Assembly (NCBI GenBank): GCA_028875125.1
Contig: JAPPGC010000065.1
Span: forward strand, 39,923 to 103,922
From: Bacteroidota bacterium
GTDB lineage: Bacteria; Bacteroidota; Rhodothermia; Rhodothermales; Bin80
Direction of reading: 5' to 3'
Length of the DNA stretch: 64,000 nt
The translations under genes and the position numbers were made by a program. The notes beneath the pieces were generated by a model, which was given only the letters and a program-made list of their open reading frames with translations, ran no database searches and had not been told where the DNA came from. This document shows, piece by piece, positions 9,175 through 18,935 of the stretch (positions within the stretch are counted from its first letter, which is position 1; the number at the start of each line of letters is the position of its first letter).

Positions 9175-11496
9175 CTATCCCGTCGGTCGTGCGACCCGGA
9201 CACGTTCCCGCCCAAATTCATATTCTTTCGGGGGCGGAACTCCCAGCAGATGCTCTACAAAGTAGTCCCAGCGGCGACGCATCCAATAGGTTCTTCCTTG
9301 GCCAAACCCATGTGACCCGTTCGGGAAAATGACAAGATCAAAATCCTTGTTTGCAGCTACTAGTGCTTCCACGAGCAGCAGCGTATTGGAGGCAGGAACA
9401 TTGTCATCCATGAGCCCATGTGCGAGCAGAAGCTTACCCTCCAGACTATCCGCCAGGAGAATGTTGGACTGGTTGTCGTAGTTTGTCGTTCCATCCGGGT
9501 TCACCTCCAGCAGCCCCTGCCATTTCTCGCCCCAATCATCTTCATAGTTCCGATTGTCGTGATTACCAGCCCCGCTGACCGCCACCTTATAGAAATCGGG
9601 ATAACGCAGTATGGCACCAGTCGAGGCAAATCCACCTCCCGAGTGTCCCCATATCCCCACACGTTCCAGATCCATCCATGGATTTTGTGCACCGAGTTGA
9701 CGAATCGTTGTAATCTGATCGGGTATGCCATTATCCCCCATATTTCCGTAGTAGGCATCATGGAAGGATTTTGAGCGGCCTGGTGTCCCCATCGCGTCTA
9801 CCTCAACAACGATGAATCCCAGTTCCGCCAGCGCTTGCTTATCTCCGCGGGCCGGCGTAAAACTTCTTGTCCCGACACTGCCACTCTGAGGCCCGGGATA
9901 AAGGTAATTAAGCACCGGGTAACGCCTGGATGGGTCAAAATTACTCGGTTTATACAGTAAGCCATGAAGATTCGTCTCATTATCACGCGCCTTCACTGAG
10001 AATGACTCTGGCGGTTGCCAACCGGTCGCAAGAAGTTCGGATATATCCGCTTCGCCTAAATTCACTGCTATGCTGCCGTCAAGATTGCGAACGGCATGCT
10101 TCTGAGGCACATCCGGGCGAGACCATGTATCCAGAATGTAATTTCCTCCGGGGGAGAAAGATACGCTGTGATTAGCCTCTTCAGGGGTCAGTAATCCTGG
10201 CTGACCGCCGTCCATACTGACCCGATACAAATACTGGAAGTATGGATCAGGACCGTCCCGACCTGATCCTGTGAAATACAACATGCGTGCGTCCAGGTCT
10301 GTACGACGCACCTGGCGTACAATCCAGTCTCCGTCTGTTATCTGGTGCTTGAGTTCACCAGTACTGAGATCGTACAGGTACAGGTGCCCCCAGTTTGATC
10401 GCTCCGAGTACCAGAGTACTTCATCGGTATCAAAAAACACCTTCCAGTTCTCCGCATTCACGCCGGACTCATAGTAGGTCTCCACCCTTTCGTGAAGTAC
10501 TTCCCGCACGGCTCCGGTTTCTGGATCGGCCACTCTCAGCCAGGCGTCTCTATGATCTCTTGATGAAGACACAAAGGCCAGTTGCCCGCTGTCATCGCTC
10601 TATCGCACGTCCATGAAGGTGCCATCCCAATCTGCTATATGATCCGTAGTGGTTCCACGGTGATAATCCGGTGCCATATCCAATCGTACAGTTCGGGGTT
10701 CATCCACATGTATGACGACTCTGTGAATCATGAACACCACACTGTCTTGCGGCAGCGGATACTTCCACGCATCCAACTCTGAGCGTCCTATTTCGGTGGA
10801 GACCATGTACATTTCGCCGACACCTCGACCGTCATGCTGAAAAGTTGCGATCTTTTTTGAATCCGGTGACCAGAGCAGGACCGGGCGCTCGTTCCTGACC
10901 CAACCCGCGTTATTGATCGCGTAGCCAAAATCCTTTTCGCCATCAAAGGTAAGCTGCCTTTCCTCGTCAGTATCGATGGTTCGGATCCAAAGGTTGTTGT
11001 CTTTTCGAAAGGCCTCAAAATTACCATCAGGAGAAATTGCTGCTGTTCGCCGGGCACTCTCACTGTCTGTTCCCTCAACCGATTCGCAAGTATAGGTAAT
11101 CACGCTGCACGCGATATTACCATTTCTCTGAGGAGATAAGAGTCGATCTGTTTCACCGTCATACGAAACGCGCGAAAAGTTTACTTCTGCGCCGGATATT
11201 CCAAGATGGAGGTTAATTGCTTCGGTCATGCGCGCCTCATCAAACAATGGACGGTGCTCACCGTGGGCAGGATCTACTAACATATATACCTCGTCCTCCG
11301 GCATTCTCTGAAAGTACCAGAAACGATCATCCTCCAGCCAGTTTGGCTGTATGCTCGTGTGGTAAACCATGCCTCGGGTTGTTGTCCCAAGTGTAGCCTC
11401 TGCACGGGAGTAGTTCTCCTCAGTGACGGTAATCTGAGCGTCAACCTGTGCCACGAAAAACAGAAACAAAAACAAAGTTGGAAGCTTTACTCGCAT
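9175..11496 (-). pseudogene. S9B dipeptidyl-peptidase IV family peptidase interrupted by an in-frame TAG
   Basis: Two reading segments in the same frame, 10600-11496 and 9175-10599, together give a 773-codon protein of the usual DPP-IV length. The first part has a signal peptide (ending VAQVDAQ) and the start of the beta-propeller. The second continues the propeller and holds the complete alpha/beta-hydrolase domain: catalytic serine in WGHSGGGF (residue 619), aspartate in HGLMDDNVP and histidine in GSHGFG. The only lesion is a single TAG at 10600-10602 (codon 299). It sits just before SDDSGQLAFVSSSRDH, where family members commonly have tryptophan, so a TGG-to-TAG change is likely. A GTG at 10570-10572 could restart translation but would give a protein without signal peptide or half the propeller. 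It could be a recent nonsense mutation, a strain polymorphism, a sequencing error or readthrough. It heads the operon with the deacylase and pccB genes. Confidence 0.85.
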
Positions 11497-11530
11497 TGGA
11501 TCATTGAATTGATATGATTAACCACCCCGG

Positions 11531-11560
11531 CAAACTATAGGGATTGTACCCAAACTATAG
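11531..11560. repeat. Two direct copies of CAAACTATAG, 20 bp apart, in a divergent promoter region
   Basis: The ten-base word occurs at 11531-11540 and 11551-11560, exactly two helical turns apart. It lies in the 107-bp gap between the divergently transcribed peptidase operon (minus) and the secreted protein at 11604 (plus). Read on the minus strand it is CTATAGTTTG, which resembles but does not exactly match the Bacteroidota -7 element. A partial third copy (GCAAACC) follows at 11564-11570. It could be a regulator-binding site or tandem promoters. Confidence 0.5.
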
Positions 11561-11603
11561 TATGCAAACCGGGATCCACCCATAACTTAAAGCAATTGGT
11601 CTC

Positions 11604-12395
11604 GTGAAACATTATTTGTTGCTGCTATCACTATTTCTACCTGGCCTGGTCTTGGCGCAGGCTGACCCCAACCCCGCGATGGAGGACTTCAACATGGAAG
11701 CCTCTGACCCGCAGGCTATTGAGATAGCCGATCAGGTCATGATCAGCATGGGCGGGCGCACCGCATGGGATAACGCCCGATACCTGAGCTGGACCGTTTT
11801 CGGTGACGATCATGTATGGGACAAGTGGACAGGACGGTTTCGGTGGCAAGGAGACAGTACCGTCGTACTTATGAATATCCATACAATGGAAGGACGGGCG
11901 TTCACTAATGGTGACGAAGTCATGGATGCAGATGAACTGCTCAAAGGTGCCCACAGAGATTGGATAAATGCCGGTTATTGGCTTCTTATGCCCTATAAGC
12001 TCAAGGATTCGGGGGTCACGCTGGGCTACAAAGGGGATGGTCGGACGGCTGACGGCAGGGAGGCGCACATTCTTACCCTCGGATTTGAGGAGGTGGGTCT
12101 AACCCCACAAAATGGTTACGATGTCTACGTCGATAAAGAAAGCGGCCTCGTAACTCAGTGGTCCTTTTATAGGAATGCCGATCAGGAAGAACCTTCCTTC
12201 ACCACAACCTGGGGCGGATATGAGCATTACGGTGGCATAATGCTTGCCAATACCCGTGCCGTACCTGGAGACGAGCCAAACGCCCGGATTCTCTCGAATT
12301 TGGGTGTTTATATGGAACTGCCTGATGCGGTCTTTGAAGATTCAGGCTGGATTTCTTTGGCTTCTTTAGGGACGTCGGAAGAATCTGCTTACTGA
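11604..12395 (+). CDS. Secreted protein of unknown function, possibly LolA/LppX-like fold
   Basis: The 263-residue protein starts at GTG and has a clear signal peptide (hydrophobic LLLLSLFLPGLVLAQ). The mature part has the features of the outer-membrane lipoprotein-sorting-like families: an early ADQVMISMGGRTAWDNARYLSWT segment, alternating beta-strands with many aromatics, and a YDVYVDKESGLVTQW strand. I do not recognise a specific function. Divergent from the peptidase operon across a repeat-bearing promoter region; its stop overlaps the convergent stop of the phosphorylase gene by 7 bp. Confidence 0.75.
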   Translation: MKHYLLLLSLFLPGLVLAQADPNPAMEDFNMEASDPQAIEIADQVMISMGGRTAWDNARYLSWTVFGDDHVWDKWTGRFRWQGDSTVVLMNIHTMEGRAFTNGDEVMDADELLKGAHRDWINAGYWLLMPYKLKDSGVTLGYKGDGRTADGREAHILTLGFEEVGLTPQNGYDVYVDKESGLVTQWSFYRNADQEEPSFTTTWGGYEHYGGIMLANTRAVPGDEPNARILSNLGVYMELPDAVFEDSGWISLASLGTSEESAY

Positions 12396-14962
12396 GCCCA
12401 GGCCACCAATCCTGAGCGCTGCATCGAAACTTGGTCCTTGTGTTTGGGCAGGACGCGCACAGTGTATCCTGCCGAGCCACTGTTCGTGCAGGTTACATTT
12501 GTAGCCTCGTATAGGTGAGACGTTCCGTCTTTGACCTCTGTCAGAACCATGGGGGTGATGGTTGCATCCACGATTTCCCCCTTGGCAGTGACGCGTCCCA
12601 GGTATAGTTGCACCTCAACATCATCGGGCAACAAATCTCCCAGCTTCACGCATGCCCTAATGGTAAATGGCATGCCCACCTTTTGACTTCCCTGCGGGGA
12701 ATCGTCAGTCACGCACACCTGGACCCTTTGCCAAGCCTCCTGGATCTTCTGCTGCCACTTAGACAGTACACGCGCTCTTTCCAAATCCTCGGATTGTAGC
12801 GCTTTCGCGCGTGCCGCGGCGGTCAGGTAAATTTTTTCTGTGTATTCCTGAACCATTCGGTGCGTATTAAAGGAATTGTTGTACGTCGCAATTGAGCGCT
12901 TCATTCGGGCGATCCATTCTCGGGGTGGCCCTTCAGGGGAACGATCATAGAACAGCGGCACTATCTCGTATTCCAGTTGATCATACAATTGGGCAGCTTC
13001 CCGCTCATCCTGATAGGCATGATTCTCCATGACTGCACCATTACCTATGGACCAACCAATTGATGCATCAAATCCCTCATCCCACCATCCGTCCAATATG
13101 CTGAGATTGAGACCACCATTAGCGGCAGCCTTCATCCCGCTAGTCCCACTTGCCTCTCTGGGGCGCCGGGGAGTATTTAGCCACAAATCCACGCCCTGCA
13201 CCAGACACCGCGCAATTGCCATACCATAGTCCTCGAGAAAGACAATATGGTTGCGCAGAGACTCTGTGTTGGAAGCATCAACAATCTGCTGAATCAATTC
13301 TTTACCTGGAAGGTCACGGGGATGTGCTTTGCCCGCAAAGATGATCTGAACCGGCTGTGATTCATTCGTCAGAATTCGTACGAGCCGATCGTAGTCCTGA
13401 AGTAGAAGGGTTGCGCGTTTGTAGGTGGCGAACCGACGTGCGAACCCTATCGTGAGTGTGTTCGGATCAAGTATTTTTGCCGCTCGGTCTATTTCCTTTG
13501 TCGAGGCGCCCAATCGGTGTAGCCTGGACTGCAGCGACATGCGGGACTGCTGAACAAGTTGCTCCCGTTGAATTACGTGGGTTTGCCAAAGTATTTCGTC
13601 CGGGATCTGCTCCGCCTGTTTCCATTGAGAAAGGCTTATCGCCTGTTCGCGCCATTGTGGGCCTACATACCGGTCAAGGTGCTGTTTCATTGCACCCGAG
13701 ATCCACGAAGAAGTGTGGATCGCGTTGGTTACATGATTGATTGGCACTTCGTTTTCCGGCAGCGCAGGCCAAAGATTATGCCACATGGCGCGACTTACCT
13801 CCCCATGCAGCCTGGCCACACCATTACATGCATCACTCATCCGTAGTGCAAGCTTGGTCATGCCGAAGAATTCGTTGTCGTTGTCTGGATGTTCACGGCC
13901 GAGGGCCAGAAATTCCCGGCGATCAAGGCCTAATGCATCTTTGGCATAAGACACTAGGTAGCGATCCATGAGCTCTGGCGGAAAACGATCATGTCCCGCC
14001 TCCACCGGAGTGTGTGTCGTGAAAACCACGTTTGCAGCCGCAGCAACGCCGGCTTCCTTGAAAGGCAGATGATGGTCTACCATCAGCTTCCTGGTGTGCT
14101 CTAGCGTCAAAAATGCTGAGTGTCCTTCGTTTAGGTGATAAACTTGGGGCCTTAGGTTCAGCAGTTGCAAGGCTCTGTATCCGCCAATACCCAGGATAAT
14201 TTCCTGTCTGATACGGAGCTCATTGCCACCTCCATACAGGTAATCTGTCAGATTTCGATCTTCGCTATGCTCGTTGGCGTCAAAATTAGTATCCAACAGA
14301 TACAAGGGCACGCGTCCCACCTGCAGACGCCAGATACGTGCATACACTCTACGTCCCCCTATTTCAGCGTGTACCTGTAGTGGTACCCCGTTCGTGTCAC
14401 GTTCCAGCGTCGATGGCAGACTAGTAAAATCAATTTCACGATAGGACTCCTGTTGCCAGCCGTTTTCATCCAGAGATTGAATGAAGTATCCCTGTTGATA
14501 CATGAGGCCAACTCCGACGAGGGGAACTCCAAGATCGCTGGCACTCTTGAGGTGATCGCCTGCCAATACCCCGAGTCCTCCAGCAAAAAGTGACATGCAC
14601 TCGGTCACGCCAAATTCAGCAGAAAAGTAGGCTGCTAGTAGTTTATCATTTTTATGGACGCGGGAGTACCATGTTGAGTCCTCCTGCATGTATGCATCAA
14701 AGGATGCGCATACTTCATTCAGACGTTTGACAAAGCCTTCATCCTCCGCAAGTTCTTCTAACCGGGCCGCTGAAGTTTGGGTCAACATTCTAACCGGGTT
14801 GTGACCGGAAGAGTGCCACAGGTCCGCGCCGAGCCCCCGAAAAAGCTCTACCGTATTTTCGTCCCAAGCCCAACGAACATTGTATGCTAGTTCCCGCAGC
14901 CTTTCGAGGGAAGGAGGAAGAGACGGGGTGATAGTTAGCGTACGAACTGGTTTGGGAATCAT
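12389..14962 (-). CDS. glgP: Alpha-glucan (glycogen/maltodextrin) phosphorylase
   Basis: This GT35-family phosphorylase releases glucose-1-phosphate from alpha-1,4-glucans using pyridoxal phosphate. It is 857 residues long and of the bacterial long form that has an N-terminal domain beginning with LRELAYNVRWAWD. Family signatures include YFSAEFGVTECMSLFAGGLG, HLNEGHSAF, FTTHTPVEAGHD, FARRFATYKRA and the PLP-lysine loop EASGTSGMKAAANGG followed by LNLSILDGWWDEG. The C-terminal beta-domain is also intact. It appears monocistronic. The 125-bp region upstream is shared with the divergent DUF1611 gene at 15088. Confidence 0.95.
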   Translation of the reverse strand: MIPKPVRTLTITPSLPPSLERLRELAYNVRWAWDENTVELFRGLGADLWHSSGHNPVRMLTQTSAARLEELAEDEGFVKRLNEVCASFDAYMQEDSTWYSRVHKNDKLLAAYFSAEFGVTECMSLFAGGLGVLAGDHLKSASDLGVPLVGVGLMYQQGYFIQSLDENGWQQESYREIDFTSLPSTLERDTNGVPLQVHAEIGGRRVYARIWRLQVGRVPLYLLDTNFDANEHSEDRNLTDYLYGGGNELRIRQEIILGIGGYRALQLLNLRPQVYHLNEGHSAFLTLEHTRKLMVDHHLPFKEAGVAAAANVVFTTHTPVEAGHDRFPPELMDRYLVSYAKDALGLDRREFLALGREHPDNDNEFFGMTKLALRMSDACNGVARLHGEVSRAMWHNLWPALPENEVPINHVTNAIHTSSWISGAMKQHLDRYVGPQWREQAISLSQWKQAEQIPDEILWQTHVIQREQLVQQSRMSLQSRLHRLGASTKEIDRAAKILDPNTLTIGFARRFATYKRATLLLQDYDRLVRILTNESQPVQIIFAGKAHPRDLPGKELIQQIVDASNTESLRNHIVFLEDYGMAIARCLVQGVDLWLNTPRRPREASGTSGMKAAANGGLNLSILDGWWDEGFDASIGWSIGNGAVMENHAYQDEREAAQLYDQLEYEIVPLFYDRSPEGPPREWIARMKRSIATYNNSFNTHRMVQEYTEKIYLTAAARAKALQSEDLERARVLSKWQQKIQEAWQRVQVCVTDDSPQGSQKVGMPFTIRACVKLGDLLPDDVEVQLYLGRVTAKGEIVDATITPMVLTEVKDGTSHLYEATNVTCTNSGSAGYTVRVLPKHKDQVSMQRSGLVAWAQ

Positions 14963-15087
14963 TTTCGTTTCCGGTAGCGTGTCACGGGTTTAGCGCAGGA
15001 CGCAGTGAGTAACCTTATTTTAGTGCGTTGAAAGATATAACCAGACGAAACAGTTGTAACCTCAGAATCTAATTGGATTCAAGTTTT

Positions 15088-16137
15088 ATGCCTGAGCGCG
15101 CGCTTATACTTGCAAACGGACTTTTTGATAGCGTTTTCGCAAAAACGACACACGGGCTTCTACGCGGTCCCAGCCGGTATACCATTCTGGGAGTGATTGA
15201 TCCTGATTACGCCGGTCAGGATGCCGGTCATATTCTTGACGGATGCCATCGGAATATTCCTGTTTTCCATACCGTCGCAGAAGCCCTAAAGCTCACCTCC
15301 GCTCGTCCAACTCATTGTGTGGTCGGTGTCGCAACGGCCGGGGGAATGCTTCCGGGTGCTCTCCGCAAGGAGCTGCTTACCGCCGCCTCTGCCGGGCTTA
15401 CATTGGTAAACGGGCTTCATTATCTACTCTCGGATGACCCGGAGATTGTTGACCGAGCCACAGCCGGCATTATTGATCTGCGAAAGCCCAGACGCGCGTC
15501 GGAATTTAGATTCTGGACGGGTGAGATACTATCGATTCCCACTCCACGTGTTGCTGTTCTGGGTATGGACTGCGCGATTGGCAAACGTACGACGGCCATG
15601 CTCCTGCGTGCAGCGCTCCGAGCGCAGGGCATCAATGCCGAAATGATCTACACAGGACAGACTGGCTGGTTACAGGGGCTTCGGCATGGCTTTATTTTTG
15701 ATTCGACGCTGAACGATTTTGTGTCCGGCGAACTGGAAGGTGCAATCCTGGCGTGCGCCAGGGAATTGGAACCAGATGTTATTCTCCTCGAGGGGCAGTC
15801 GGGGCTGCGTAACCCGGCTGGTCCGGCTGGGGCTGAATTTATTTGTTCAGCGCGAGCAGCCGGGGTCATCTTGCAGCACGCACCTGCGCGAAGTCATTTT
15901 GAAGATTTCGAGCACCTTGATTGTCCTCTGCCTCCGTTGGATCAAGAGATTGAACTGATTCGCCTACTGGGCTCCCAGGTGTGGGCAATTTCTCTGTTCA
16001 CCCGTGGACTTGATGACGCGGAATCCTCACGGATTGCGGCGGAGCTTGAAGCGTGTCACAGATTGCCTGTGGTACGACCTCTGGAGGATGGGGTGGGGCG
16101 TTTGGCGGAAACGGTCCAGGAAAAACAGTTCTCATGA
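15088..16137 (+). CDS. dgcN: DUF1611 family protein, DgcN-like D-glutamate N-acetyltransferase candidate
   Basis: This 349-residue DUF1611 protein has an N-terminal Rossmann-like domain (ALILANGLFDSVFAKTTHGLLR, VVGVATAGG) and a C-terminal P-loop-like domain with VAVLGMDCAIGKRTTA. It also has the GQTGWLQG and LEGQSGLRNP blocks characteristic of the family. In marine Proteobacteria a DUF1611 protein paired with an enolase-superfamily racemase has been reported to convert D-glutamate through N-acetyl-D-glutamate to N-acetyl-L-glutamate. The same pair occurs here, with an ATGA overlap to the racemase gene. ATG at 15088 is chosen over the in-frame TTG at 15073. Family assignment is strong; the substrate is inferred from the pairing. 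Confidence 0.8.
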   Translation: MPERALILANGLFDSVFAKTTHGLLRGPSRYTILGVIDPDYAGQDAGHILDGCHRNIPVFHTVAEALKLTSARPTHCVVGVATAGGMLPGALRKELLTAASAGLTLVNGLHYLLSDDPEIVDRATAGIIDLRKPRRASEFRFWTGEILSIPTPRVAVLGMDCAIGKRTTAMLLRAALRAQGINAEMIYTGQTGWLQGLRHGFIFDSTLNDFVSGELEGAILACARELEPDVILLEGQSGLRNPAGPAGAEFICSARAAGVILQHAPARSHFEDFEHLDCPLPPLDQEIELIRLLGSQVWAISLFTRGLDDAESSRIAAELEACHRLPVVRPLEDGVGRLAETVQEKQFS

Positions 16138-17189
16138 TCATTACCGGTGTAGAAACTTGGACTGATCAATTACCCTTGACGCGGCCATACGTGATTGCAA
16201 CGCGAGTGGTCAGTTCGGTCGACCTACATTTTGTCCGACTGGAAAATAATCTGGGTGCTTTCGGTCTTGGATGCGCTGCTCCCACTGCTGAAAATGCGGA
16301 AGCGTGTCTTGGTGCGCTGGACGCCTGTGCACGTGAAATTCTGAAAGGGAGTGATCCCCGACCGCTGAGAGCTCTGATCCGCCGATTGCGAAAGGAGTGT
16401 GTTCAGTATCCCTCTGCCATGGCAGCCATGGATATGGCACTATACGATCTATTGGCACGGACCGTGGGGATTCCCGTAGCTGCTATGCTCGGACAGTGTG
16501 TGAAAGCCCTACCCACCTCCATTACGATTGGTATCCTGCCATTGGAAGAGACCCTAAGCGAAGCGCGTGAATATCTTGGGCGCGGATTCAGATGTCTCAA
16601 AGTCAAACTCGGATTGAATTATGAAGAGGATATTGACCGCCTGCGAGCACTGCGGGAGCTCTGTTCGGCGGATATACGAATTCGTGTTGATGCCAATCAG
16701 GGCTATACCATTGAACAGGCCAGACAACTTGCGCATGAATCGCATGCATTGAATCTTGAACTTATTGAACAGCCTCTTGGCAGGGGAAAAGAAGGGCATC
16801 TGCTCGGGTTATCAAGAGAAGCCCAAAAACTGATGGCAGCTGACGAGAGTTTGCATGGACCCGAGGATGCTCTTAGGTTGGCCGCTGATATGCCATTTGG
16901 TATTTGGAATATCAAACTCATGAAATGTGGGGGTATTACTGGTGCGCTGGGAATCTCAGATATAGCGGAGCTGGCAGGTATCGACCTGATGTGGGGTTGC
17001 ATGGATGAGAGCGCAATCAGTATTGCAGCCGCACTGCACACCGCTTATGCTTGTCCTCAGACGCGCTACCTGGATCTGGATGGGAGCTTTGATCTTTCCC
17101 GGGATACTGCGGTGGGTGGATTTATTTTGTCGGATGGATATATGCATCTCCTGGAAACCCCAGGTTTCGGTGCGAATCTTGCCGACTGA
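16134..17189 (+). CDS. dgcA: Enolase-superfamily epimerase, DgcA-like N-acetyl-D-glutamate racemase or dipeptide epimerase
   Basis: This 351-residue protein of the mandelate racemase/muconate cycloisomerase fold resembles L-Ala-D/L-Glu epimerases. The catalytic KxK motif is at residues 156-158 (CLKVKLG). Metal ligands are in VDANQGY, IEQPL and AADES, and the second catalytic lysine is around residue 261 in NIKLMKCGG. The MDES strand near the C-terminus is also present. The start overlaps the upstream stop (ATGA), so the longer reading frame from 16053 is unlikely. Two roles are possible: dipeptide epimerase in murein-peptide recycling, or N-acetyl-D-glutamate racemase with the DUF1611 partner. 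Tight coupling to that partner favours the latter. Confidence 0.82.
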   Translation: MIITGVETWTDQLPLTRPYVIATRVVSSVDLHFVRLENNLGAFGLGCAAPTAENAEACLGALDACAREILKGSDPRPLRALIRRLRKECVQYPSAMAAMDMALYDLLARTVGIPVAAMLGQCVKALPTSITIGILPLEETLSEAREYLGRGFRCLKVKLGLNYEEDIDRLRALRELCSADIRIRVDANQGYTIEQARQLAHESHALNLELIEQPLGRGKEGHLLGLSREAQKLMAADESLHGPEDALRLAADMPFGIWNIKLMKCGGITGALGISDIAELAGIDLMWGCMDESAISIAAALHTAYACPQTRYLDLDGSFDLSRDTAVGGFILSDGYMHLLETPGFGANLAD

Positions 17190-17828
17190 CCGCCATTGTC
17201 AAAAATGGGACATCGGTGAATGCAGGTGTTCGGGACGAAACCAGTCTGTCATATTTTCGGATACATGTAGTAGATCCGCTTCAAGCTCGATAACATCTTC
17301 GTAGGGACACCATACTCCATGGTGTGGCTTAGCGGTTCAATCGTCTATTGAGTAATTGCCCAAACGATCTTTCTGGATTTTGCGACAATACTGCGCAAGT
17401 CCCAGAATCAAACATATGGTGCAGGCCATTACAGATGGTTTTTAGGGGATGTCGCGTGTGGACTTGCGGGGACTGTCGGAGGCATTTTGAGCGGACCTTG
17501 ACGGTCTTGGCCACAGGTAGAGTGTGCACGTTTGGTGAGCTTGCTACATATTACCCCCCCGCAGGCTGTACTGGAAAAAAGGACCGAAGTCGTTTAAGAG
17601 GGGTAAGCCTAGTCTTGTTAGGGATTCAGCCCTCTCAGAGAACAGGTCCCTTAACGGAGATTTCAGCATACTTCGCAGTATCTGAGTCTTTGCGCCGCTC
17701 AGGAATACAGCGGAATCAATGGTCTGGTTTTTGAGGTAAGTGCACTAATTCCGTCTGCGGTGTGCAAACCGGACGCAGAAAGCCTTAGTACTTTTCAAAT
17801 TTATATTGAAACCCAACTTTGAGATTTA
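17190..17828. other. Gene-poor intergenic stretch, no supported gene
   Basis: About 640 bp with no convincing gene. It contains a perfect 7-bp hairpin (ACACCAT, 5-nt loop, ATGGTGT) at 17307-17325 without a T-run. A 128-codon plus-strand frame at 17348 contains one zinc-ribbon-like CGDCRRHF stretch, but neither its composition nor its ends look like a gene. An imperfect inverted repeat around 17753-17781 (GTCTGCGG / CCGGACGCAGA) precedes the lipoprotein gene and may be part of its control region. Confidence 0.4.
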
Positions 17829-18935
17829 ATGAGAACGATCTTAATACCGCTTCTGGAGCTTGGCATCGTTGCCTGTCTTGTGCTCGCGGGGTTGCTCACC
17901 GGATGTACATCCCGTTTCAATGACCCGTCGGAGGAGGTAGTTTTTGCGTCTGAATTGGTACCATTCGAGGATTTGTTTGCGTTGGAGGATACGCTTGTGC
18001 TGGATCCTTCCGTGATTCTGGGACACATGTGGTTCATGGATGTTGATACTGACGGTAGCATCCTCGTCACGGACATCCAATCAGATCTGGCCAACCTGTT
18101 CGCTCCTACGGGGGAGCATCAGATGAGCTTCAGTATGGATACATGCTATCCAAGCGACTCTGGGCATAGTCTGTGGGCTTCGCGTTTTGCCGACGATGAC
18201 CGCATCATATTGACGACAAGTGAAGGTGCTATTGTGGTTTTCGACCGATCAGGGGACTGCCTTGCAGCCAAACAGAAGAATGCAACAATCGCGTCTTTTT
18301 GCACTCGAGGCGATTCTATTTATGCATTCCGGGGGCCACGGATTAATTCAACATCCATCATGGATGTCCACTCGCTGGACCTGGGATCAAGCCGAGAGAT
18401 CGTTTTGGAACCCCCGGAATTACCCCGACTCAATTCAAGCTACCGTGGCATCTCGGGAAGAGACATTGCGTGCTTTAGTGGCAGCCCATGGTACAAGTAC
18501 CACGGGGACATGGATGCCAGAGCTGTATATGGTAACTCCAGGATGGCCAAGGCTCGGCCCGATTTCTTCGTCAAACGAGATCAGGATCTACCTGCCGGAC
18601 TAGGCTTCCGCGAGGAGCGGGAAGTAATGGATGTCTATCCGCTTCTGAACGGGCTGTATGCCGTGGATGAGGACATTCGAATGGGGGTATTCTCGCCCAT
18701 TGACGAGTCCTATCGCTTGGAGAACGTAACGGGCAGAGTGGTTTCTGGCATGAGCATTGTGAGCAACAGCAGCCAGTTCAAGGCGGTGAGCACCACACCT
18801 TACAGGACCCCCAAAACTGCTGGGAATGGCTATCTGTACTTCTTGGGCGAGCATGTACCGATGGAGAATGGAGAAGTAGGCAATCGGGCGTTGATACGAT
18901 ACCGGTTCATACCTCCAAAGGCGGTCAATGACTGA
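17829..18935 (+). CDS. Lipoprotein with predicted six-bladed beta-propeller fold, unknown function
   Basis: The 368-residue protein has an N-terminal hydrophobic segment ending in the lipobox LLTGC, so it is probably a lipid-anchored envelope protein. The rest has repeated short strands of the DVDTDGSILVTDIQSD and IVVFDRSGDCLAA type. These match the propeller lipoproteins common in Bacteroidota (TolB/NHL-like 6-bladed proteins). No catalytic motif is visible. It stands alone between two gene-poor stretches, which fits an accessory gene. Function not assigned. Confidence 0.7.
   Translation: MRTILIPLLELGIVACLVLAGLLTGCTSRFNDPSEEVVFASELVPFEDLFALEDTLVLDPSVILGHMWFMDVDTDGSILVTDIQSDLANLFAPTGEHQMSFSMDTCYPSDSGHSLWASRFADDDRIILTTSEGAIVVFDRSGDCLAAKQKNATIASFCTRGDSIYAFRGPRINSTSIMDVHSLDLGSSREIVLEPPELPRLNSSYRGISGRDIACFSGSPWYKYHGDMDARAVYGNSRMAKARPDFFVKRDQDLPAGLGFREEREVMDVYPLLNGLYAVDEDIRMGVFSPIDESYRLENVTGRVVSGMSIVSNSSQFKAVSTTPYRTPKTAGNGYLYFLGEHVPMENGEVGNRALIRYRFIPPKAVND

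Noticed and set aside
17348..17734. 128-codon frame with a CGDCRRHF zinc-ribbon-like stretch, reminiscent of IS1595-type transposases
   Set aside because: Only one short stretch resembles the family, no catalytic block follows and no terminal repeats were seen; not enough to call a mobile element.
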